Below, one piece after another: positions 35,134 to 43,177 of a stretch of 64,000 bases of DNA (the stretch's first letter is position 1; every line of letters begins with the position of its first letter). The notes beneath the pieces were generated by a model. That model did no database searches and was not told the DNA's origin. It saw nothing but the letters and a program-made list of their open reading frames with translations. The DNA is taken from NCBI GenBank assembly GCA_963827855.1, contig CAWHBY010000004.1, forward strand, positions 496,001-560,000, written 5' to 3'. Made by a program: the position numbers and the translations under genes. The stretch is from DTPU01 sp963827855. Lineage in GTDB: Bacteria; Planctomycetota; Phycisphaerae; Sedimentisphaerales; Anaerobacaceae.

Positions 35134-35354
35134 ACGCTTCCTAGCCAGTCACGCCCCCAACTGCATCGGTCTGTCCGCCTGCGGCGGATGACAGAGAACC
35201 CACGTCTCTTTGAGGCAGGCTGACTTTGCGTTCGCCCTGGTGAGAGACCAGTTGCGTATCACCCGTTGATATGGTTGAATTCATGCCGCCGGTTACACGC
35301 GGCGGAGCTGGTCAAGGATTGGCTCATCGCGCAATTGCCAGGAGGCTGACCACC

Positions 35355-36281
35355 ATGAGGTATCGCAGGCTAGGGAAGACCCAGATGCGGGTTTCGGTGA
35401 TTGGTGTGGGCTCCTGGCAGTTCGGCGGCGAATGGGGCAAGGACTTCCAGCCTGACGAGGTTGAGGCCATCCTCAAGACCGTGGGCGACCTGGGCATCAA
35501 CTTGATCGATACAGCCGAGTGCTATGGCGACCACCTCTCTGAGAGGCTCATTGGCCAGGCGATCAAGGGGCAGAGGGACCAATGGATCATCGCCACGAAG
35601 TTCGGTCATCGCTTCCTCGGTGCACTGGAGAGGACCAACATCTACGAGCCGAAGGAGATCCAACAACAGTTGGAGGACTCGCTGCGGGCCCTGAAGACCG
35701 ACTACATCGACCTGTATCAGTTCCACAGCGGCACAGACGCCATGTTCGACACAGAAGGGTTGTGGGACATGCTCAGCAAACAGCAGCAGATGGGCAGGAT
35801 TCGCCACCTCGGCCTCTCCGTCGCCAAGAGCTACGATGGGGAACACCAGATCCTCGATGCCCCCAGCGTCGGCGCAGAGACCCTTCAGGTTGTGTACAAC
35901 CGCCTGCACCGCAAGCATGAGGCCCGCACCTTTGAGGCCTGCATCGCCATGGACCTGGGCGTGCTGGCAAGGGTCCCCCTGGCCAGCGGCTATCTGACCG
36001 GCAGGTACAGCAAGGAGACACAGTTTGGCCAGCACGACGTCCGCGGCGCATGGATCAGCGAGGCGGAGCGTCTGTCCATGCTGGAAGAGGTAGAGAAGAT
36101 GAAGGAAACCGAGGTTCCCGCAGGCCTGCCTATGGCCCAGTGGGCCTTGGTGTGGCCCTTGCGGCACCCGGCAGTGAGTGTCGTGATCCCCGGCTGCAAG
36201 AACGCAGAGCAGGCCCGCTCCAATGCCCTGGCCGCAGATCTGGACATCGTGGACGATGGGCATCGGCTGGCAGTGAGATGA
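35355..36281 (+). CDS. Aldo/keto reductase
   Basis: 308 residues with an AKR barrel: MRYRRLGKTQMRVSVIGVGSWQFGGEWG, then NLIDTAECYGDHLSERLIGQA (Asp and Tyr of the catalytic tetrad), IATKFGHRF (Lys) and DLYQFHSGTDAMF (His). The family reduces carbonyls with NADPH. The full tetrad suggests an active enzyme; the substrate is unknown. ATG 35355 follows AGGAGG by 9 nt. It is convergent with the GH5 gene across a tandem-repeat gap. Confidence 0.9.
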   Translation: MRYRRLGKTQMRVSVIGVGSWQFGGEWGKDFQPDEVEAILKTVGDLGINLIDTAECYGDHLSERLIGQAIKGQRDQWIIATKFGHRFLGALERTNIYEPKEIQQQLEDSLRALKTDYIDLYQFHSGTDAMFDTEGLWDMLSKQQQMGRIRHLGLSVAKSYDGEHQILDAPSVGAETLQVVYNRLHRKHEARTFEACIAMDLGVLARVPLASGYLTGRYSKETQFGQHDVRGAWISEAERLSMLEEVEKMKETEVPAGLPMAQWALVWPLRHPAVSVVIPGCKNAEQARSNALAADLDIVDDGHRLAVR

Positions 36282-36289
36282 GGAAGGAG

Positions 36290-36420
36290 TCAGTAGACAG
36301 TAGACAGGAGACAGGAGACAGGAGGGAAGACAGAAGGATCTGAGAGAGCCGCCTTCAGCGAGTGTGCGCATTTCCTCCCCTTCTGACTACTGTCTACTGA
36401 CTCCTGTCTCCTGGGTTCAT
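36290..36420. repeat. CAGTAGACAG/CAGGAGACAG tandem and inverted repeats
   Basis: Left block GTCAGTAGACAGTAGACAGG, then AGACAGGAGACAGGAGG. Right block is its inverse, CTGACTACTGTCTACTGACT then CCTGTCTCCTG. A similar AGGAGACAGGAGACAGTAGTC block occurs at 37682-37705. It separates the convergent reductase and GH5 genes and can form a long hairpin. Confidence 0.7.
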
Positions 36421-37604
36421 CACCGATTCGGCTCCGCAGGAGCCGTGATCGGCGCCGGCGGCGTATAGCGGCTCCACGTGCCACTCAGCATCTGCTTGAC
36501 GTACACGCCGAAGTTGCCCGTAGGGGTGTAGTCCCAGCCCGTGATCAGCGTGGGACCGGCCGAAGGATGGAGATCCCAGGCTGTGTAGGCCCACTGGTGG
36601 TCCTCGATGGCCTGTATCACGCGCATGAGCCAGTCTCCCTGATTGCGCATGCCGAAGCCGCCCCTGCGTGCTCCATCGGGCTGCGTGGTCCCTGGCGGCA
36701 GATAGGATCCGCCAAACTCACTGATGATGATGGGTATGGCTGCAGAGGCCTTCTCCATGTTGGCGATCCATTTCGTCACTGCCTGGCCCTTGTTGTTGTA
36801 GCAGTGGTTGGCGTAGATGACGCCGCTACCGTTGGGGTCCTGGAGCTGCCTGCCCTCGAGGATGCCTGAGAAGTCGTACGCCCAGTCCAAGCCCCCTGCC
36901 ACGACCAGGTTCTTGGCGCCTGTGGCACGCACTGCGTCCAACAGGGCCTGCATGCCCACGGCCTTGAAGGTCTTGGCGGTCTGTCCCCTCCCGTTAGGCT
37001 TGTCCGTGACCTCTCCACCGCTACGCCATACGTCCCAGGTGACATCATGGGGCTCGTTGTAGAGGTCGTAGATCACGGCCGGATGGTTGGCGTACACGGG
37101 CGCGATGTCCTTCCAGAAGGCCAGGCTGTTCTCATCAGGCATCGAATGCTGACCAATGTTGGCCCCCCACTCGCCCACGTTCGACCAGTGCAGGTCGAGC
37201 ATGACGTAGACGCCCCTGGATGCACACAGGTCGACGACCTGCTGGACTAGGCCGCGGTAGGCCTTGGCCCCGTCCTTCTGCTCGGGCGCCTTGCCGAACC
37301 AGCGATCCTGCGACAAGGGCAACCGGATGTGATTGACGTGCCAGTCGTCTATGGCGACCCTGACGGTGTCGAGGATATGGCCTTGGCCGTCGCTGGTCCA
37401 CTCCAGACACGCGCAGTTCACGCCCTTGAGCCTGACCACCTCATTTCTGCTGTTGACCACACGGGTGCCGACCACCTTCAAGGCCGGCGGCAGCGACGCA
37501 GGCGACGCCCCTGCCTTCGACGCCACACCGCTACCCTCGGCCGACCAGGCTGCTGTCGCCAGAAGAACCGTGCATCCCCAGACCACCGTCATCCGTCGCA
37601 TCAT
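36420..37604 (-). CDS. Secreted GH5-type glycoside hydrolase (cellulase family)
   Basis: 394 residues. Signal peptide at residues about 1-22 (VVWGCTVLLATAAWSAEG). The clan A barrel shows RLPLSQDRW, YVMLDLHW, the acid/base Glu in IYDLYNEPHD, and the nucleophile Glu in IIISEFGGSY. It hydrolyses beta-linked glucan or mannan outside the cytoplasm; the precise substrate is not evident. No carbohydrate-binding module is attached. The start at 37604 (MMRRMTVV) has GGAAAGGGG upstream; the longer frame to 37871 reads through repeats and is rejected. Confidence 0.9.
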   Translation of the reverse strand: MMRRMTVVWGCTVLLATAAWSAEGSGVASKAGASPASLPPALKVVGTRVVNSRNEVVRLKGVNCACLEWTSDGQGHILDTVRVAIDDWHVNHIRLPLSQDRWFGKAPEQKDGAKAYRGLVQQVVDLCASRGVYVMLDLHWSNVGEWGANIGQHSMPDENSLAFWKDIAPVYANHPAVIYDLYNEPHDVTWDVWRSGGEVTDKPNGRGQTAKTFKAVGMQALLDAVRATGAKNLVVAGGLDWAYDFSGILEGRQLQDPNGSGVIYANHCYNNKGQAVTKWIANMEKASAAIPIIISEFGGSYLPPGTTQPDGARRGGFGMRNQGDWLMRVIQAIEDHQWAYTAWDLHPSAGPTLITGWDYTPTGNFGVYVKQMLSGTWSRYTPPAPITAPAEPNR

Positions 37605-37979
37605 CGGTGTACCCCTTTCCAGGTGACCTACTCGGGCCCAGGCAGAGGAGCCTGCCAGCCGTGGCCGCATTATACCTCTGAAAGGAGACAGGAGACAGTA
37701 GTCAGGAGCGAGTAGACACGAAGGAACACGCTCCCGTGTGCCTCCTGTATCCTGGGTCTTGCGTTCTGTGTTCTGTCTTGCAGGAAATCCCTTTACAGTC
37801 ACGGTGGTTAAGATCCAATAGGTCTTGAGTTTGGAGTGAGGGCAGGCGCGGGGACGGTGGCTGATCGCCACCTGCTCCGGCGTAGGCCGGACCCCGACGT
37901 GAAACGTGAGGGTTCGGAGTGCCGGGCGAGTTCGGCGAGATGCACGTCATCGATTCAACGCCGTCCCGCCTCTATCGCG
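37605..37979. other. Intergenic region between GH5 and hydrogenase operon end
   Basis: About 375 bp. It contains a second AGGAGACAGGAGACAGTAGTC block (37682-37705) and GTTCTGTGTTCTGTCTTG (37763-37780), both related to the repeat at 36290. It presumably carries the GH5 promoter and the end of the hydrogenase transcript. No gene seen. Confidence 0.45.
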
Positions 37980-38495
37980 TCACGCCCAGAGGCAGGTAGC
38001 CAGGACCGCGGCCAGGTCCTGGGAGGCTGTACGGACCTCCTGTGACGGAGCCAGACCAAACTCCAGGGTCTGTGGCTGTATCCCGAGGATGACGACCTCC
38101 GCTTGCAGGAAGTGACCCAGGTAGTCCAGCATCAGGCCCAGGGAGGCGTTGTGCGTGGATGGGGTGGAGACTGCGGAAAGCTCACCGGGCTGCAGCAGAC
38201 GGATCTGCCCCGGCTTAAGGCCGCAATCCACGGCGTCGAGGATGACCAGCCGATCAGGCGCGAAGCCCTTGATCTGGCCCGTGAAGTTCTCAGGGGACGT
38301 CTCTGCGACGAAGATCTCGACGGTCCGCGGCGGAGGGGAAGGGGCCGGCCGTGTCTTGAGTATCCGACGGAGCTCTTCTGCGGCGAGGAGCCCTGCCGCA
38401 TCGTCTGCCCTCAGGGGTGAACCCACGGCCAAGACAGCGATCCGCTGCCCGCCGCTAAGACTTCTTCTCAGGCTCGACCTCTGGCTTGGGCTCAT
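37980..38495 (-). CDS. Hydrogenase maturation endopeptidase (HycI-type)
   Basis: About 171 residues. The protease signature is VLAVGSPLRADDAAGLLAAEEL, then EIFVAETSPENFTG, RLVILDAVDCG (metal-ligand Asp) and STHNASLGLML (His). These enzymes clip the C-terminal tail of the [NiFe] large subunit after nickel insertion. The large subunit at 39869 keeps a ~30-residue tail after DPCFSCTDR, so a substrate is present in the same operon. The start is uncertain: ATG 38495 overlaps the ferredoxin gene by 41 nt. Last gene of the operon. Confidence 0.85.
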   Translation of the reverse strand: MSPSQRSSLRRSLSGGQRIAVLAVGSPLRADDAAGLLAAEELRRILKTRPAPSPPPRTVEIFVAETSPENFTGQIKGFAPDRLVILDAVDCGLKPGQIRLLQPGELSAVSTPSTHNASLGLMLDYLGHFLQAEVVILGIQPQTLEFGLAPSQEVRTASQDLAAVLATCLWA

Positions 38496-38931
38496 CAGGC
38501 CTGGCTGTGGCCATTGCCGTTGCCCCGGTCTCGGCCTTGGGCTCGGATGCTGCATTCGTCTCGGCTTTGTCCTTGGGCTCAGCCCGGTAGGTGACCCTGA
38601 GCTTGCCGTGCTCCAACTGGGCCAGCTCGAATTCGCCGGTGGCCTCCAGGGCCTTCTTCGGGCACGAATCCACGCACTGGGCACAGTAGATGCACTTGCT
38701 CAGGTCGATGTCCGCCTCGAATTGCTTCTCTGCGACCTTGCGGATCGCGATGGCGCCTGCGGGACAGTCCCGCATGCACATCTTGCAGCAGATGCACCGC
38801 TCTGGATAGAAGGCGAGCTTGCCCCTGAATCTGGGCGGCATCGTCACCTTGACCGCGGGATAGAGTACCGTGGCGGGCTTCCTAAAGAAGGACTGCAGGA
38901 GCTGGCGCATCATCTTGCCGGCGTGTCTCAT
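38455..38931 (-). CDS. Hydrogenase ferredoxin-like subunit, two [4Fe-4S] clusters (NuoI/EchF-like)
   Basis: 158 residues. Two cluster motifs are clear: CICCKMCMRDCP and CIYCAQCVDSCP. The C-terminus is a low-complexity Lys/Glu/Pro/Ala tail (about residues 118-158) not typical of NuoI. It passes electrons between ferredoxin and the [NiFe] module. The start overlaps the NuoH-like stop by 4 nt, showing translational coupling. Confidence 0.92.
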   Translation of the reverse strand: MRHAGKMMRQLLQSFFRKPATVLYPAVKVTMPPRFRGKLAFYPERCICCKMCMRDCPAGAIAIRKVAEKQFEADIDLSKCIYCAQCVDSCPKKALEATGEFELAQLEHGKLRVTYRAEPKDKAETNAASEPKAETGATAMATARPDEPKPEVEPEKKS

Positions 38932-39872
38932 GGCGTAAGCCCCCCCTTCGCAACGAGGTTGACCAATACTTGCGCAAAGGCCAGGGGGGCTGCGACTTTC
39001 CAGCAGAGGTTGATCATCTGGTCGATTCGCAGCCGCGCTGCAAGACTACGAAACAGGGAAATCAGTGCCACGATGGCCAGCACCTTGAGGACGTACAACA
39101 GGAAGCCAATCGCGGGCCCGAGGCCCAGGCCAAAGGGCAGGAACACGGCAGCGATCAGACTGGCGCCCACGATCATCTCGATGCTGATCGCCAGCCGGAA
39201 CAGGGCCAGCCGACGTCCGCTGTACTCCGTGAAGCTGCCTGCGACGATCTCCGTCTCGGCCTCTGGGATGTCGAACGGGACCCGCTCCAGCTTGCCCAAC
39301 AAGGCCACCACCGAAAGGGCCAGACCAACGACGTTGAAGGCCGTGTAGGCCGGGTGACTCGCATAGTACTCCGTGACCGTGCTCAGCGACCAGCTATTGG
39401 CCAGCAGCGACGGTGCCAGGATGCTCAGGAACAGAGGGATCTCGTAGGCGAAGAGTTGCATGATGGACCTAGCCGCCCCGAGCATGGAGAAGACCGATCG
39501 CGAGTACCAGCCGGCCAGGAAGAAGGTCATGGTCGGGATCGTCAGCAGGTAGAGCACGACGATGACGTCGCCCTCAAAGCCGAAGAGGGCCTTGTGTCCC
39601 CATACCGGGATGTAGAGCATCGCCGTGACCGTCGAGGCCAGCGCGACCAGCGGGGTGTGCTTGAAGATGCTCTTGTCCGCCAGATCTGGAACAATATCCT
39701 CCTTGGCAGCCAGCTTGATCAGATCTGCCACAGGCTGGAACCAGGGCGGACCGACCCGGTTCTGAAGACGTGCGCATATCTTTCGATCCACGTATTCTGC
39801 GGCCAGCGAGAAGATCGTCAAAAAGAGAAATCCAGGAAAGACCAGTATGCCCAGCAGCGACATCGCCATCAA
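38928..39872 (-). CDS. Hydrogenase membrane subunit, NuoH/EchB-like
   Basis: 314 residues and about eight membrane helices. The conserved quinone/proton-path motif of the complex I NuoH family is visible as PEAETEIVAGSFTEYSG, with the N-terminal DRKICARLQNRVGP segment. It anchors the hydrophilic hydrogenase arm to the ion-pumping arm. Overlaps the large-subunit gene end by 4 nt. Confidence 0.93.
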   Translation of the reverse strand: MMAMSLLGILVFPGFLFLTIFSLAAEYVDRKICARLQNRVGPPWFQPVADLIKLAAKEDIVPDLADKSIFKHTPLVALASTVTAMLYIPVWGHKALFGFEGDVIVVLYLLTIPTMTFFLAGWYSRSVFSMLGAARSIMQLFAYEIPLFLSILAPSLLANSWSLSTVTEYYASHPAYTAFNVVGLALSVVALLGKLERVPFDIPEAETEIVAGSFTEYSGRRLALFRLAISIEMIVGASLIAAVFLPFGLGLGPAIGFLLYVLKVLAIVALISLFRSLAARLRIDQMINLCWKVAAPLAFAQVLVNLVAKGGLTP

Positions 39873-41101
39873 CTCAAGCCTCCCTGAGCGAATCGTCGGT
39901 TCAGATCAGCCATGTCCAGACCCCGCTTGCGGTGCCACTCAATCCCGTGCATCCGGGCCTGCTCCCAAGTCATCGTCCCCGGGGCGCCGCGTCCCTGGGA
40001 CACGGCGATCACCCTATCCGTGCACGAGAAGCACGGATCAATGGCGGCGACCACGATGGGCATGTCCGCCAGGTATCCGTCCTTGAGCATGTGCGACACC
40101 ACCTGGACGTTCGCCAGGGTCGGCGCCCGGACCTTGACACGCTCGGGTCTCTCAGTGCCGTTGCCTCTGACGTAGTGGACATCCTCGCCGCGGGGCGCTT
40201 CGTATCGACTTAGGGCCTCTCCGACAGGGACCTTGCGCGGGGCCTTGACCGAGATCGGGCCCTCGGGCAGCTTCTTGACGATCTGCCGGATCAGCTTGTA
40301 CGACTCCATCAGCTCGCCGACCCGTACGAGGGTCCGGCCGTAGACGTCGCAACGGTCGCTCGTCATGACCTCAAACTCAAGGTCCGCATAGGCCCCATAG
40401 GGGTCATCCTTGCGGACGTCCCTCTTGACGCCTGAGGCGCGACCCGTGGGCCCCACCGCTCCCAGCCGGATTGCATCGTCGTGGGAGAGCTTGCCTACCC
40501 CGGAAAGCCGATCGATGAGGGTGATCTCCTCTGTGGCCACGCCGATGTAATAGCGAGTCCGCTCCTCGAGGGCGTCCACGGCCTTCAGGATCTGGTCCAC
40601 CTGCTCAGGGGATATGTCCCTGCGTACGCCACCCAGCATATTGAGGCCGTAGTTAACGCGGTTTCCGGTCAAGGCGGCCAGCAGATCCATGACCACCTCG
40701 CGGTCACGCCAGGTGTACATCAACAGCGTGTCAAAGCCGACCTCATGCCCCGCCACGCCAAGCCACAGCAGGTGGCTGTGCACGCGTTCCAGTTCTGCAA
40801 TCAGCGTCCGAATGTACTGGCCCCGCTTCGGCACCTCCAGGCCCGCGATTTCTTCGACGGCCTGGATGAAACACGTGGAATGAGAATGCGAGCAGATGCC
40901 GCAGACCCGCTCAATCAGGTAGACGTCCTGCGTGTAGGAACGGCCTTCAGCAGCCTTCTCGATGCCACGGTGGTTGTAGCCCAATCTCACGCCTGCGTCG
41001 CGGATCACCTCGCCCTCAAGCGTCAGAAGGAAGCTCTCTGGTTCCTTGAGGGCCGGATGTTGCGGTCCGAAAGGGATCTGCACACGTCTTGAATTAGGCA
41101 T
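39869..41101 (-). CDS. Group 4 [NiFe] hydrogenase large subunit (NuoD-like)
   Basis: 410 residues. Both nickel-ligand motifs are intact: ERVCGICSHSHST near residue 70 and DPCFSCTDRV near residue 370. That marks it as a hydrogenase catalytic subunit rather than a complex I NuoD, which lacks these Cys. A tail of about 30 residues follows DPCFSCTDR and would be removed by the HycI-type protease at 37980. The start MPNSRRVQIPFGPQHPALKEPES (41101) overlaps the NuoC-like stop by 8 nt; the longer frame to 41266 is a shadow. Confidence 0.95.
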   Translation of the reverse strand: MPNSRRVQIPFGPQHPALKEPESFLLTLEGEVIRDAGVRLGYNHRGIEKAAEGRSYTQDVYLIERVCGICSHSHSTCFIQAVEEIAGLEVPKRGQYIRTLIAELERVHSHLLWLGVAGHEVGFDTLLMYTWRDREVVMDLLAALTGNRVNYGLNMLGGVRRDISPEQVDQILKAVDALEERTRYYIGVATEEITLIDRLSGVGKLSHDDAIRLGAVGPTGRASGVKRDVRKDDPYGAYADLEFEVMTSDRCDVYGRTLVRVGELMESYKLIRQIVKKLPEGPISVKAPRKVPVGEALSRYEAPRGEDVHYVRGNGTERPERVKVRAPTLANVQVVSHMLKDGYLADMPIVVAAIDPCFSCTDRVIAVSQGRGAPGTMTWEQARMHGIEWHRKRGLDMADLNRRFAQGGLS

Positions 41102-41585
41102 TCGACGACTCCTTCTTACTCCCCAGGGGGGTAGGCGCCTCAGGGGCCTTCCAGTCTTTGCGAAGCGGATACTGCCCTGCGGGCCAGTCGTCTGGCAGCG
41201 GATACCGGTTCCCTGTCCCCAGACCCTCAACCTGCATCCCCAGCAGATCCACCATCTCCCTTTCATACGCGTCTGCCGCAGGGAAGGTGCTCGTGACGGT
41301 GTGCAGGACGGGCTTTTCTTTCGGAACCGCTATCTCCACGGTCAGCACAGTGCCGCCCTCCTGGGCCAGATGGTACAGGGCCCCGAGATGGGTGCCGAGG
41401 TCCAGACCCGTGATCGTGCACAGGATGGTAAAACCAGCCTTGGTCACGAGATAGTCAAACACCTTCTGGAAGTGCTCGGCCGGCGCCTTCACGAAGAGAC
41501 GCCTGGATCGCTGTATGCGGACCTGCCCCTGGAGGAAACCGAATGTCCCCACCAGGTCCTGCTCGATTTGCTGTTCAGGACTCAT
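41094..41585 (-). CDS. Hydrogenase subunit, NuoC-like (30-kDa)
   Basis: 163 residues. The NuoC family landmarks are AADAYEREMVDLLGMQVEGL and RYPLPDDWPAGQYPLRKDWKAP, with LGTHLGALYHL preceding. It bridges the small and large subunits. Overlaps the NuoB-like gene by 4 nt and the large subunit by 8 nt. Confidence 0.9.
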   Translation of the reverse strand: MSPEQQIEQDLVGTFGFLQGQVRIQRSRRLFVKAPAEHFQKVFDYLVTKAGFTILCTITGLDLGTHLGALYHLAQEGGTVLTVEIAVPKEKPVLHTVTSTFPAADAYEREMVDLLGMQVEGLGTGNRYPLPDDWPAGQYPLRKDWKAPEAPTPLGSKKESSNA

Positions 41586-42022
41586 GGCTTACCTTCTTCC
41601 ACGCTCTTGAGGAGTTTGACGAGGCCGTCGATCAGGGCCGTAGGACTGGCGGGACAGCCGGGAATGAAGGCCGACACGGGCAGCACCGTATCGATGCCGC
41701 CTTCGACGTTGTAGCAGCCCTGGAACACACCTCCCGAGCAGGCACACGAGCCCATGGCCACAACGAACTTGGGATCCGGCATCTGCTCGTAGATTCGTAT
41801 CAGTCGGTCCCGGATCTGGCGAGTCACAGGTCCCGAGCACAGCAGAACATCCGCGTGGCGAGGTGTCCCCTTCAGTTGCACGCCAAATCGCTCCAGGTCA
41901 AAGTGGGGCGCCAGCGCGGCAATGATCTCAATGTCGCAGGCATTGCAGGCGCCCGTGTTGAAGTGAAGCACCCACGGCGACTTGAGCCGGGCCCATTTCA
42001 CCATCTTGCTGACTACGCTCAT
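41582..42022 (-). CDS. Hydrogenase small subunit, NuoB-like
   Basis: 146 residues. The proximal [4Fe-4S] cluster ligands are in GACNACDIE, GSCACSGG and PGCPASPTA, with LLCSGPVT between. This short form, with no N-terminal twin-Arg signal and no extra clusters, is typical of energy-converting group 4 hydrogenases. It transfers electrons from the [NiFe] site to the ferredoxin-like subunit. Confidence 0.93.
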   Translation of the reverse strand: MSVVSKMVKWARLKSPWVLHFNTGACNACDIEIIAALAPHFDLERFGVQLKGTPRHADVLLCSGPVTRQIRDRLIRIYEQMPDPKFVVAMGSCACSGGVFQGCYNVEGGIDTVLPVSAFIPGCPASPTALIDGLVKLLKSVEEGKP

Positions 42023-42025
42023 ACT

Positions 42026-42361
42026 CTACTTTCTATACAAGACCGACAAGCCCATTGCCGCGCCACCCACGTATAGGCCTGCGAAGCCCAACGTGGCCCC
42101 GGCCTGCACCGGAACCGTAGCGACCGTCAAGGCCACCACGTGCAGGATGGTAAAGAAGAAGGCAAACGGCAGGAACTGGGCGTAATTGGGCTGGATCATG
42201 TGGGTCGGGATATCCTCGCCGCAGGCGTAGGGCTCCCTGGCCTGGTCCGACCGATTCTTCGGCCGTAGCGCCAATCGCGAGAGCGCGGCGGAAAAGCCCC
42301 ACACCGCCAGGAGGACAATCACAAAGGCGACAGGAGGCATCAATAAAAACGTCTGATCCAT
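42026..42361 (-). CDS. NuoA-like membrane subunit
   Basis: 111 residues, three membrane helices. The conserved NuoA loop is seen as REPYACGEDIP, followed by FLPFAFFFTILHVVALTVATVP. NuoA homologs are standard in complex I and F420H2 dehydrogenase but unusual in group 4 hydrogenases, so this subunit gives the operon a more complex I-like build. It is 3 nt upstream of the small-subunit gene. Confidence 0.8.
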   Translation of the reverse strand: MDQTFLLMPPVAFVIVLLAVWGFSAALSRLALRPKNRSDQAREPYACGEDIPTHMIQPNYAQFLPFAFFFTILHVVALTVATVPVQAGATLGFAGLYVGGAAMGLSVLYRK

Positions 42362-42368
42362 GGGTTTT

Positions 42369-42689
42369 TCAGCCCCTCAGTTTCCGTAGCAACTCGCTGT
42401 CCAGGGACAGATTGTGGCGGTAGAGACTCAGGACAATACCCACCGCAATGGTCAGCACGACCACTTCCAGGATGATCACCGTGATTACCAGTGCCTGAAC
42501 CAGGCCGATTTGGCCAATCTGGTTGCCCGCGACGATCAGCAACAGGGTCACCGACTTCGTCAGCAGGACAAGCCCGATGATGGCCCGGATCAGGTTGCGG
42601 GTGGCCACTACGCAGTAGAGGCCAATGATCGCAAGCAGGATCACTCCAATTCCATAGATCGCCAGGAGTTGCGTGCTATCAGAGGTCAT
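42369..42689 (-). CDS. NuoK/MnhC/HyfE-like membrane subunit
   Basis: 106 residues, three helices, beginning STQLLAIYGIGVILLAIIGLY and carrying ARNLIRAI-type (ATRNLIRAIIGLVLL) and VQALVITVIILEVVV segments typical of the NuoK/MrpC group. Part of the proton or sodium pathway. Overlaps the next upstream gene by 4 nt. Confidence 0.85.
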   Translation of the reverse strand: MTSDSTQLLAIYGIGVILLAIIGLYCVVATRNLIRAIIGLVLLTKSVTLLLIVAGNQIGQIGLVQALVITVIILEVVVLTIAVGIVLSLYRHNLSLDSELLRKLRG

Positions 42690-43168
42690 GCTTCCACTTC
42701 CTTGACCAGAACAACGACGCCGAAGGCCCCACCCAGCAGAATCAAGATCTGCCCAAGGATATCTACGTGCCTGAGGTTCCAGAAGATCGTTCTGACGTCC
42801 TGCGGCGCAGGTGCTGATGGCGTAGGGGGACTGGCGAGGTGAACCTGCGTCAAGACCGCACCGATGACGATGACCAGGACGGGCAGCGCCCAGTACAGCC
42901 TGAGCTTCTCTTTGCGCCTCTGCGTCAGTGCATCAGGCGTCAGCCTCTTGGTCATCCCTATCACGCTCAGGAAGATCGCGGGAATCAGGCCCGCACCCAC
43001 GGAAAGCTCGAAGACCGCGGCGAGGGGCGCGTTCATACGGAACAACACCACAGAGACCAGGGCACTGGTCAGGGCCAAGCCGATCACGGACCGGATCAAC
43101 TGGGCCGTCATGACGGTGGCCAGGGCCGCGACGATCAGTGCCGCAAGGATCAGGATGTCAATTGTCAT
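42686..43168 (-). CDS. Membrane subunit, NuoJ/MbhD (DUF4040)-like
   Basis: 160 residues. Four to five helices: ILILAALIVAALATVMTAQL, then LIRSVIGLALTSALVSVVLF with FRMNAPLAAVFELSVGAGL, the acidic-helix motif seen in MrpA C-terminal/DUF4040 and NuoJ proteins. A longer hydrophilic loop separates the last two helices. Likely an ion-channel subunit. Confidence 0.75.
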   Translation of the reverse strand: MTIDILILAALIVAALATVMTAQLIRSVIGLALTSALVSVVLFRMNAPLAAVFELSVGAGLIPAIFLSVIGMTKRLTPDALTQRRKEKLRLYWALPVLVIVIGAVLTQVHLASPPTPSAPAPQDVRTIFWNLRHVDILGQILILLGGAFGVVVLVKEVEA

Positions 43169-43177
43169 ACGCCGACC

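Larger units (their letters stand above)
34472..35354. other. Repeat-rich intergenic region
   Basis: About 880 bp between divergent cimA and the aldo/keto reductase. It holds a partial family B repeat and a large inverted-repeat element, plus nested small hairpins. The one long ORF across it (34667-35191) is a translation of repeats (RITANRREW at one end, ASIRVYSRSFAAKNQERF at the other) and is not called as a gene. Confidence 0.6.

Noticed and set aside
34667..35191. 174-codon plus-strand ORF
   Set aside because: It is a translation of inverted repeats at both ends, with Arg/Ser/Pro-rich composition and no ribosome site.
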